A program made the translations under genes and the position numbers. Shown one piece after another: positions 27,881 through 38,233 of a stretch of DNA of 64,000 bases. The DNA comes from Xestospongia muta (taxonomy: Eukaryota; Porifera; Demospongiae; Haplosclerida; Petrosiidae), in assembly GCA_963693285.1 (NCBI GenBank), contig OY848920.1, positions 10,290,182-10,354,181 on the forward strand, in the 5' to 3' direction. Within the stretch, counting starts at the first letter, position 1. Every line of letters begins with the position of its first letter. A model generated the notes under the pieces. That model made no database searches, had not been told where the DNA came from, and saw nothing but the letters and a program-made list of their open reading frames with translations.

Positions 27881-28274
27881 CCCTCCTCATTTGAGGCAGC
27901 ACTTTACGCACAAAAGCAATTTAAAATATAATATTATATCTATATTTCTTACAATGTTTAATATATTTTGTTTTATTTGTTGTTTTTGATTCTTTCAATA
28001 GTTTATTAGTTACATGTCATTAGTTATATGTTATGGTAAAAGTCCATTGTTTATTTTCTCTCTCTCTTCACTAAACTTTACGCACACAACCAAATATTGT
28101 TCATTTTATTGAATAAACTAACAATTTTAGAAATTTAGACAAAATAAATAAGCTGTGGTTTGTTGCTATAGAAACCATCACTGTACAAACACTGCATTGA
28201 CACACTGTCTGACTGTTAAAGTTATTGTCTTTGATGTGGTCAGTATTCCTTTATTGAGAATGTTGTCTAAGAAG

Positions 28275-28448
28275 CAACATGTGGGCGGAACATGACCATA
28301 TAAGGTAAAAAGACCACTGGTGACAGGAGGGTAGAGATATTGCAATAAAAATTATAGTAATTTCACTAATTGACAGCTGTCACTAGTAATTGCATTTTTT
28401 ACCATATATGGCGTTAATTAAAATTATGAAAGCCACGCCCACATGTTG
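28275..28448. mobile_element. MITE-like inverted repeat upstream of UBE2J1
   Basis: The outer arms CAACATGTGGGCG and CGCCCACATGTTG are inverted, and inside them ACCATATAAGGTAAAAA and TTTTTTACCATATATGG are inverted again. The whole unit of about 174 bp folds on itself. It has no coding capacity. It ends about 70 bp before the UBE2J1 ATG, so it may contribute promoter sequence. I cannot define a target-site duplication. Confidence 0.6.
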
Positions 28449-28516
28449 GTTATTATAAATTATAATTGGTGGATTGGTTATAGTTTTACACCACACCTTG
28501 GAATAATAGCTGAGTC

Positions 28517-30047
28517 ATGGAGAGCAGATACAACAGAAGGAGTCCTGGTAGGTTGAATTAAGAATGGGATTGAGTCTACAGTGAGAATAGGATTGAGTCT
28601 ACAATGAGAATGGGAATGAGTCTGAATTACTACAATGATTATTTCTTTATGCAGCTGTTCGGAGATTGATGCGAGAAGCTATTGAGCTAAGGGACCCAAC
28701 ATCACTGTATCATGCCCAACCATTAGAGGTAAGCCTTACACGTTGCTATGGTAACCATGAAGTCATGTGATCTACATAATATATGTTAATACAGGAAAAT
28801 TTGTTTGAGTGGCATTTCACAATTCGTGGTCCTCCTGGTACAGATTATGAAGGTGGGCGGTACCATGGCCGTATACTCTTACCACCAGAGTATCCTATGA
28901 AGCCACCCTCAATTGTAATACTGACTGTAAGTGAGAGTATAAAGGGTTAAAATAAACTATATGGCTATTTGTATTTTAATAAATCCAATATTATTGTTTA
29001 TTGACAGTTTATTAAGGGACAAAGGATAAAATGATATACTAGAAATAAATATGGATATTCTTTTGTATTTTTATATGTCTTTCCTTTGTTTCCTCTCTAT
29101 TATGTTTTGTGATAATTTATAACACCACACACAACACACAGGTTATCAGTTATTAGTTTCTAATTGTGAAATTATTTTCCTTTCAGCCTAATGGTCGGTT
29201 TGAACTCAACCAAAAAATTTGTCTCAGTGCATCATCTTATCATCCGGAATTATGGCAAGCCTCCTGGGGAAGTAAGTTTGACCACACCTCTTCATTATAG
29301 TACAACCACACCCACTATATAGTTCGTACAATGTTACTGGCTTTGATCGGATTTATGCCAACTGATGGATATGGGACGATTGGATCTCTAGAGTGTCCAT
29401 CTGAAGTACGTAGGAACCTAGCGCAGAGGTATGTGTGAATGGATAGATAGCAGATGGATGGATGGATAAGACAAATTGTTGGATAAATAATACACTCCTG
29501 TATTAATAGGTCATTAGAGTGGGTGTGTCCAATTATTATATTAATAGGTCCTTGGATTGGGTGTGTCCCTCATGTGGTGTAGCCAATCGTACAGCCCTTC
29601 CTGAGGGAGCTGAAGGTGAAGACAAAGAAAAGACAGTTGCTAAGGAAGTAGAAGAAATCGTTTCCAAGATGGCCATAAAGGTTAGTGTTCTAGCTATTAA
29701 AATAACTAGCAGGATTTCGACTTTAGTCTGAAGAAGAAGTTGATACTCGATACAAACAACAAGTTCAATCAGAGAAATCATCGCAGCTATCCTCGGCTTC
29801 TATATCACATGATCAGTCACATGATGTGGTATCATCCGATGAAACCACACTTCTTGATACATCTGAATCTAATGAATTAAGACAGAGAAGACCTGAAATG
29901 CCGGCTACAGTACCAGCAACCATTGTTTCATCTCAAGCCAGTTCAGTTGAGTCTGGAACATCTTCCAATACATTTATATTAATACTTATTGTGATGTTAA
30001 TAATAGCCATTGTGGTGTTAGTGATACGAAGGTTGGCATTTATGTAA
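28517..30047 (+). CDS. UBE2J1: ER-anchored ubiquitin-conjugating enzyme E2 J1 (Ubc6e)
   Basis: [19 protein letters not shown] starts an E2 fold with [38 protein letters not shown] and the active-site segment [16 protein letters not shown]. As in known Ubc6 enzymes, the canonical HPN motif is absent and the catalytic Cys sits in KICLS. The context continues with [20 protein letters not shown] Ser/Thr-rich linker leads to a C-terminal hydrophobic anchor ([18 protein letters not shown], then RRLAFM), which makes it a tail-anchored ER protein for ER-associated degradation. The full family length is present. The ATG at 28517-28519 matches the conserved MExRYN start. Confidence 0.95.
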
Positions 30048-30432
30048 AGGCTCCTGTACTTTTTCTCTATTAATAATTAATTATTTTTATTATCATTTAA
30101 TAAGTTCAACAGATCAATATATGGTTTACCCATTAAAAAATTAATATTAATAATTTTTTGATAACATCAATCATTTAGGAGTCTCTATGACGTCATCAGT
30201 TACATATAGGCTGTCCTTACTTGTATCTCAATATGTTGAATACAATCACATACTATATACATATATATAATTATATTATTTATACAAATTAATTCTAGCT
30301 ATTGTACTCCTTATATATATACTTCAAAATTTGTGGCTAAGCACTTGTGGGTCAAAGTTGTGTCTGCTTATGAATATCATTAACTGTCATAAAGTTATTA
30401 ATGGTTAATTAATTGAATTGTGTGTGGTAATA
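30048..30432. other. Interval between UBE2J1 and the next plus-strand gene
   Basis: 385 bp of very AT-rich DNA (including ATATACATATATATAATTA near 30256), probably UBE2J1 3' UTR and the next promoter. No gene seen. Confidence 0.55.
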
Positions 30433-31898
30433 ATGGCTGATGCTAAAGGGACCAGTATATCAGCTGTATCAGACTTGTTTAATAGTCTAGAACAGTTACA
30501 GTCTCAAATTAAGACAAGAGGGGAAGTAGAGTGAGTAAATTTTTATAAATAAAGCTTTAATTATGAGGATTACAATTACTGCTAATTATAGAAGGGACGT
30601 TGTTAGTTTTGGTTATTTTTAGATTAGAAGAGGCGTGTACTAAACTGTGGCATCAAGCTGAAGTTATCACGGAGTATTTAGCATATCGTGTACAACTTTA
30701 TAATTCAACACAGTCTGATGTTCTGTTCATGTCAGGTAACGAAAACCGGTTTGACTAGTTAGGTCATTAATTGATGTAATACGTATATCGGGAAACATTT
30801 GCGTTGCTAAATTTTTGCGAATTTCACGAATTTAACTCCCTCGCCAATTTCTTACAATTATGGGCGTGGCAAATGGTTACGCAGAAAATTTGATTATGGG
30901 TGACCATGTGACAAATAGTTAGTAAAAATGATTTCTTTTCCATTGGATATCCATACCTCATTATGACCTTGGTATCCTCTGATACAGGAGTCCATTTCGA
31001 ATGTCTCTTTCATTGTCGAGTCCAGGTGTGAGAAACGTTTTAGGGTGTGGTCAACGGTAATAATTACAAGTGGGTGGAAACATGGTATAAATCGCAAAAT
31101 TTATATTCGAGAAAAACCACAATTTTACCAATTCGCAAAAATATCCTGACGTGAAAGTTTCCCGATATACGGTAATTGTCATGGCTACGGTACCTCCTAC
31201 TATTAATGAGTAATTTACTAATAATTATATGAAGGAAACCACTACATTTTCCGTTACCATAATAATTTGGTCTAAGCGTTGTAATAATAATTTAACAAAC
31301 AATAGTTGCTATGACAACATGTTGTATTTATTAAATTTTAGATGCATTTTGGCGGACAATTCAGATTCTTGTTCCACTCAAGAAAGAACTCGCAGATTTA
31401 AAACAATATTGTAAAGAAATGAAACTTGCAGATGAAGGCATAGATCCAAGGTAACCCACTACTGTATGATCTAATGTTATGACAAACATGATGGCTATTA
31501 TAAGACATTAAATATTGTCCTTAGTATAGAGCTGTCCTCAATATAAAAGTTAAAATTTAGTATGGGACTAGAACAAGCGGCTTTATAGCAGATATTTAAC
31601 TCATTAATTATTCATAGCACAGAATATTAAATATTCATATATTTTTATTAATTATACAGACCTATTGAGCTGCCTGCTGTTATCCAGGAAGGTAGCGGAA
31701 TGAAACATGCCACTTCATATGATGACTTTAAGAAACAAAAATTACAACAAGCCAGTTCAGTTTCTAGTAGTGGTACCACAACTCCAGTACTTAGTTTTGG
31801 TATAAGAAAAGCTCGTTCTCATCCTGATGTCAATATGCATAATTTGCAGAAAGAACTTGAGGTAAATTGATTTGTTATTAATAGTCAATGTGTTAACA

Positions 31899-31961
<63 letters not shown>

Positions 31962-32748
31962 CACTACGCGTGGATTCTAAACGTCTCAAAGACAGTGAGA
32001 AGAAACTCTTAAAGGAAACACTTGTTTTGAATAGAAAATGCAAAATATTAACTGAAGCAAGAGATAGAGCTGAAGATCGGCTCAAAATTGAACAAACACA
32101 GGTTAATTAATAATATTGTATTATTAGGTAATTACTGTAATAATAATAAAGGGGTAACCCCTAGAATCTGCATTAATTAGATCTAGCAATTATAGTTTTT
32201 ATAATTACAATATTAGCTAAAATTAGTACACTCAAGGTAAATTAACCCCTTGTCATTAACCAGTAACTAGATATGTTCAGTACTAGTTATATTATTCTAT
32301 ATAGCGTGACTCCATTGAGACATTGAGACAAAGAAATAGAGAATTAGAAGAACAAGTGCAAGAATTAAAACATCGTCAGGTCAGTTTAGTATGTAATGGC
32401 TACTGGACTTAGAATAATGAAAACAACACGATAGAGTATGTACTACTAACATTATAACATTGTACTCTCAAAACGATACTTCACTAGTTTGTATTTTCAT
32501 CACAAGTTCTTTATCAGCGAATATATTTGCTATATAAAACATCATGTAATATTTTTATACTAATTCTAGTTAGTATATCCTAGTATATTTTAGTATATTT
32601 TAGTATATCCTAGTATATCTTAGTATATCCTAGTATATCTTAGCATATTCTAGTATATCTTAGTATGTGATATTGCTCCATTTTAATATAATTATCATTT
32701 TTCTAGGTCTTTAAGGACAAAGAGAAAGAGGAGGAGCCAACTGCCTAA
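30433..32748 (+). CDS. Unknown coiled-coil protein
   Basis: I do not recognise this gene. Spliced exons give MADAKGTSISAVSDLFNSLE, LEEACTKLWHQAEVITEYLA, DAFWRTIQILVPLKKELADL, a Ser-rich middle (SSVSSSGTTTPVLSFGIRKA) and a long charged coiled coil (LQKELESLRVDSKRLKDSEK; LRQRNRELEEQVQELKHRQ) ending KDKEKEEEPTA. There is no catalytic motif, signal peptide or membrane helix. The first 110 residues look like a compact helical domain with many aromatics. One intron contains a MITE (30778-31174), another a decayed 58-bp repeat copy, and one ends in a CT run (31903-31958). It faces the polyhomeotic-like gene tail-to-tail. Scaffold-like by appearance only. Confidence 0.75.
30778..31174. mobile_element. 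MITE, about 395 bp, TIR with TA(C)CGTATATCGGGAAAC
   Basis: The left end TACGTATATCGGGAAAC is the inverse of the right end GTTTCCCGATATACGGTA with one base missing. Sub-terminal TTTTTGCGAATT stretches are also inverted. No coding frame. It lies inside an intron. The same terminal consensus occurs in the element at 37921-38187. Flanking TA dinucleotides suggest a Tc1/mariner-type target duplication. Confidence 0.8.
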
Positions 32749-32971
32749 GCCACTCCCCTTTCACAATTAGTTTGCATTCTTTAAATTTTCAGATAATCAT
32801 TTTTGCAAATTTTTTTTTACCAGCAAAAACGAAGAAAATATCTTAAAATCATATTATGTTAAACAGGGGTGGAAAAAAAAGGTGTCAAAATATTTTGTGC
32901 AGTTTTACTGAATGTGGAGAGAACTTGCTCTGATTTATGAAAGTTCTTTTATTTTAAGGAAACCAAGTCAT
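32749..32971. other. Tail-to-tail spacer
   Basis: 223 bp between opposing stop codons, AT-rich, no gene. It carries the two facing 3' ends. Confidence 0.5.
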
Positions 32972-34928
32972 TTAAGTTTGTGTCATTTGTTGTTGTTTTA
33001 GCTTGTCAACATGAATCATAATCTAAAAGGAGAAGCAAAATAACAAAAATATCTCAATTCTACAATTTTTATTCCATTTTAAGTAGATACCCTAATTGCT
33101 TATATTAAGGGGGCATCCCCTCTTTACTCACCTTCAATGCTGGCCCCAGTTTCATACCCAAACATTTAACAAGTGAGTCACTGGTCAATAGCAACAACGC
33201 CTGTCCATCAACTTCTTGTTCTTGAAGAGTGGAAGCGAAATACTGACACTCCGGTACAGACTCAAAGTACTTGACGACATCAGCAACATTCCAACTTTTG
33301 ACATCAACTGAAAGATCTGAAAATTATAAGTTGTGTGAGTATCATGTCTTGTTGATATATACCTGAACCTTTCCTCTTAGTTATTGGTTTTACAGTTGTT
33401 TTAGTGGTAGTGGTAATTGTAGTAGTGGTTGGTGCTGGTTTAGAGGAAGTAGAAACTACTAAAGACAGAAAGAGAGATGCTACATTATTTACATATGCAT
33501 ACCTCCTAGTCCAGTGGTCTCTTTTACTTTCTTGCTTGGAATTGTTGGCTGTTCTTTGTTTGTACGTTTTATACCATTGGAACCAGATGACGAATTTAAT
33601 ATCTCCGTAATATTATTAGAGATTGAAGTGATCATTGCTTCTGTGAGGGGAGGGGCTGTGGTGGTTGTTGTGGTTACACTTGAGGGATGACAGATGCTGC
33701 CAGGTACTGTGGTGGAAGTAATTAATGGGCGTGGCTAAGGATTAATGGACTTACATGCCATATCTATTTGTAACCTTTTGATTGCAGGTGGTAAAGTCTG
33801 ATCAATTAAAGTTGTGGGCGGCATATATGGTACTGGAAAATGATATTAAGTAATATTCACTAGTCTAGAGGTTACTAATGGTAGCTATCCTAGGTCACTG
33901 TGGTAAGAACTGATGTTCACTAGTCTAGAGCATACTAATGGTAGCTATCCTAGGTCACTGTGGTAAGTACTGATGTTCACTAGTCTAGAGCTTACTAATG
34001 GTAGCTATCCTAGGTCACTGTGGTAAGTATTGATGTTCACTAGTCTAGAGGTTACTAATGGTAGCTATCCTAGGTCACTGTGGTAAGTACTGATGTTTAC
34101 TAGTCTAGAGCTTACTAATGGTAGCTATCCTAGGTCACTGTGATAAGTACTGATGTTCACTAGTCTAGAGCTTACTAATGGTAGCTATCCTAGGTCACTG
34201 TGTAAGTACTGATGCTCACTAGTCTAGAGCTTACTAATGGTATCTATCTCAGATTAGAATGATAAGTACTAATGTTCATTAATCTAAAACTCACAAGATG
34301 TATTGTCCATAGGTACAGCATCATTAGGGCTCTTTCCAGGATTTGACTCTTGCCACATTGTCATACAACGCAATGTACAAAACTTATCGGACTTCGCTAA
34401 GTTACGTTTCCTCTGTCTCGTACACATGACACACTTCATTGTACCCATGTCACTGACCCCTCCCTACATGGGAGACAAAAATGAGACAGTTAGTAGGCGT
34501 GTCCTCAGACGAACCTGTTGTAATTTATGAAAATGTTCCAGTAGACATAATGATGTAAGTATGCATAATGATACAGATCGCTCAACCTGCTTTGAACGTC
34601 CAGGGGTACTGGACGTGGTTGTAGTGATTGCTGAGGTTGCCATGGCTGTGGAACTTGTTGTGGCCATCACCGTGGAAACAGATGGAGTAGACTTTGACTT
34701 GCTTGTAGTAAGTACAATTTTTGGAGGCTCCGGGGGAACTGTGTGAGTCTCAGCTGATACAGACGTGGTCTTGGTTGATATAGGAGAAGCCACAGTTACT
34801 GGCTCTGAAGTTGTGACTGTTCCTATAACAGTAGCCAGTGTAGCTGCTTGAGGTGTGTGAATAGAATTCTTAACACCAGGAGCAGATTTCTGTGGGAGAG
34901 AGAGAGAGGGAGAGGGAGAGAGAGAGGG

Positions 34929-34959
<31 letters not shown>

Positions 34960-35029
34960 GAGAGGGAGAGGGAGAGAGAGAGAGAGAGGGAGAGAGAGAG
35001 GGAGAGGGAGAGAGAGGGAGAGAGAGAGA

Positions 35030-35093
<64 letters not shown>

Positions 35094-35981
35094 AAACTCA
35101 ATTCAATACGTACACTTGCTATATTGTATCTAAAATCATACCACAAGTTCCTTTCATTTTATCAACATTGTGATATGATGTACAATTGTATACACAAGAC
35201 TTACAAATTGAGAACAGATCCTCAAAGCACATCGCTGCTTCTTCCTTCCAGGTCCACCATATTTCGGCTTATCCAAACAATATGAACATTTCCCACAGTC
35301 GTCACGGATACAGCCGATACAAGTGCCACACCCCCTTCCTCGTCGACGAACTTTAGAATTAATTCCTTCTTTGACTTCAGACAATGGAATTGGTTTAACC
35401 TTCAATATAGATCTTGGACTCTTATTACTAACAGGAGTAGTAGGAGCAGACCGTGAAATTGAGTTGTCTTTACGAGGACGACCTCGTCGTCTTACCAAAG
35501 GTAAATTTTGAGAGACCTTTGATGTAGCATTAACAGTGGGTGTGGCTTGAGTGATAGGAGCCACTGGAGTGGAGCACGAAGGAATCAAAACAGGTGGATT
35601 TGGGGTGAGTAATGTCTTGATGACGTCGTCACTAGTAGTATCCATTTCACTATCAGAGCTATCGTCACTGGAACTTGTGGTGTCTCTGCTCTCCTTATTT
35701 TTTAAAGATTTAGCGTAGGTGTGATCTGGCGTAGGTGTACCAGCTCCCGAGGGTACGCTAACAAGAACGTTCTTAATTCGACTTGGATCTGTTGTATCAG
35801 TGACTTGTATTGTTCCCTTGACGTTGGCTGTTGAGAGAGAAGTATCCCCAGATACTGCAGTAATAGTTTCAGGTGGAGGGATAGTTACAGGATTCGGTGC
35901 AAATGTTACTTGCTTGTTATTATGATTTTTAACTGGAGATGCTTTGTCTGCTCTGTGATCACTGAGAGATAGCGCTGCCAT
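32972..35981 (-). CDS. Polyhomeotic-like protein with AT-hook, CXXC finger, FCS finger and SAM domain
   Basis: The order along the protein is: Ser/Thr-rich N-terminus (MAALSLSDHRADKASPVKNH), an AT-hook RRRGRPRKD near residue 165, and a CXXC zinc finger (GCGTCIGCIRDDCGKCSYCL, then DKPKYGGPGRKKQRCALRIC) near 215-260. After a low-complexity linker come an FCS-type finger (MKCVMCTRQRKRNLAKSDKF then CTLRCMTMW) and a C-terminal SAM domain (WNVADVVKYFESVPE, EVDGQALLLLTNDSL, GMKLGPALK). The SAM resembles polyhomeotic. At the LGPALK codons a GTGAGT donor joins an acceptor CTTCTCCTTTTAG near 33022, giving a final exon IMIHVDKLKQQQMTQT and a stop at 32972-32974; reading through instead stops at 33105. 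PRC1 function is inferred. Confidence 0.88.
33850..34290 (-). repeat. 60-bp minisatellite (family A) in the polyhomeotic-like gene
   Basis: About seven units in reverse orientation on the plus strand, so again in the sense of the host gene. The edge units are more diverged. Confidence 0.94.
34892..35092 (-). repeat. (GA)n/(GGGAGA)n microsatellite
   Basis: Read on the host strand this is about 200 nt of CT/CTCCCT repeat ending at the acceptor before the exon encoding KSAPGVKNS, so it forms the pyrimidine tract of that intron. Confidence 0.92.
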
Positions 35982-36368
35982 TACTATTGATGGAAAAAGA
36001 GAGACGCTTGCATTTAATGTACCGTATAATAGTGTGCCATTTTACCTTTGAGCCAATAACCCGCCAAATCACTTTGACGCTCTCAGTTTGCTGAAATGAA
36101 AATAAGATAATGTCATTTAACAAATCATTTCAAACATGAATATTGTCTTGTATAGGAGCCGAACAGACTTACTTATCTTTCGATCGTGGCTACGCTACTT
36201 TTCGGCGAAAACTTTCGTAATATGAAACGGTTGCCTTTCTTCGCCCCTCGAAGTCTAGATCGGCAAGAAACCAACTGCGCATGCTCAGAAACTGTAAAAA
36301 TTGCCGGTATATAAGGCGCCACACGTATTGCGCATGTTCAGAGGTGTGTTGCAAACTTATAAATCAAG
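35982..36368. promoter_or_regulatory. Divergent promoter interval, polyhomeotic-like/SCAF
   Basis: 387 bp between opposite start codons. On the SCAF side there is a TATA box TATATAAG at 36308-36315, about 54 bp before the ATG. Two direct copies of a TGCGCATGYTCAGA motif (36276-36289 and 36329-36342) flank it; they contain NRF1-like GCGCATG half-sites. Other GC-rich blocks (TCGATCGTGGC, GCCCCTCG) lie to the left. Confidence 0.65.
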
Positions 36369-38196
36369 ATGGAGGTCGTGGAAGAATTTAAACAAGAGGT
36401 TTGTCAAGTTTATTGACCTCAAATTTTTTTTATTAAGTTTTCAGATTCACAGTCTTTATGAGTGCAGACTTCCTGTATCGAGAGCAAAAATGGCCACCAT
36501 CACTAAGTTAGCCATGAAAGGAGCTAAGGTAAATGGACGAATGAATTATAGTCATAAGAATGGGTGTTTTTTAATGGACGCATGGTTAGATTTAATGGAT
36601 TACTTAATAAATTAATAAATAAATTAAATAAATAAATTAGGCAAATTTTCTATTTTATAGTTTTACAAACATATCGTAATGATAGTGGAAAAGTTTATCA
36701 ACAAGGTGAGCATATTTTTATAACAAGTCATATGATTGTCATGTGATTATCACACAGTCAGCTGCTCCATACAAGTTGCCTGCATTATACACTATAGACT
36801 CAATTGTACGTCAATCAAAGCATCAATTTACAGGACCTAAAGAAGTTTATGGTCCTCGATTTGCTAAGAACTTTGAAAAGACCTTTACTCATATCTTCCA
36901 GTGTCCTGACTCTGATAAAGTAAGTTTAAATGAACATCAGTACTTACCACAGTGACCTAGGATAGCTACCATTAGTAAGCTCTAGACTAGTGAACATCAG
37001 TACTTACCACAGTGACCTAGGATAGCTACCATTAGTAAGCTCTATACTAGTGAACATCAGTACTTACCACAGTGATTATATTGAATTCAAACTTCCATTT
37101 TTTAGCCAAAGGTAATTCGAGTTCTCACTCTGTGGCAGAAAAACAATGTTTATTCATCAGAAATACTTCAACCATTATTAGAATTGGCTCCCAAAACAGG
37201 TAGTCCTCAAGAACAGCCCAGCAGTACTCAACTTGTATCAGATGACAAAAAAGAAATGGAACTAACATCACTTACACACCAAGAACAAATTGACTCTCTT
37301 CTTCAACAGCAGCAAGACCAATTACAACATCTTCTTACTCAAAGTGTTACTTCAGGACAAACTGATATGTTAGCGGCTCTATTAGACAAAGCTAAGCAAT
37401 TAAAACAGTTACAAAATTTACAACAAGAATTCATTGGTAATAATCCTCAACCTGATCCTTCAGAAGACCCACCTATATTAACTGATCCTATCACTCATAA
37501 GACAAGTCGACAATCTGTTGTTGCTAATGAGTTCAGTAAGGTCAGTATACTAAAGATATTCTAAAGTATATCATTGTTTACCTCAAATCGTCTCTGTATA
37601 TCTTTGTATATCTCTGTATACCTCTGTATATCTTTGTATATCTCTGTATATCTCTGTATATCTTTGTATACCTCTGTATCTTTGTATATCTCTGTATATA
37701 TCTGTATATCTTTGTATATCTTTCTATATCTCTGTATATCTCTGTATATCTTTCTATATCTCTGTATATCTTCATATATCTCTGAATACTTTTAGGCATT
37801 ACTTGATAATTTTGATTATAGCAGTGAGGAAGAAGGTGATGGTGATATGGCAGGAGGTAACCTTGTGATAGAAAAAACAGAGTCTTTACCACCTCAAGAC
37901 CAGTCAAGGTAAGTATTAGATACCGTATACCGGGATTTATTAGCGACGATAAAATTTGGCGGAATTGTAAAATTTTATAATTGGCGAGATTAAATTTGAC
38001 GAATTTAGCACATGTCTTGTTACCACACCCACTTTAGCCATCCGGCCACAATGTTTCACGTGTACAAATAAAAATTGTGGGCGTGGCAACTATGTGAAAA
38101 ATTTTGGCAGTTATTTATTTGCCGATTTTTTGAAATTCGCCAATTCGCCAAATTTTATTGGTCTCCAATAAATCCCGGTATACGGTATGTTAGTTT

Positions 38197-38233
<37 letters not shown>

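Noticed and set aside
33105..33131. Alternative C-terminus of the polyhomeotic-like protein by reading through the GTGAGT donor (VSKEGMPP).
   Set aside because: A strong acceptor at about 33022 restores a typical SAM ending (LGPALKIMIHVDKLK), so splicing is favoured.
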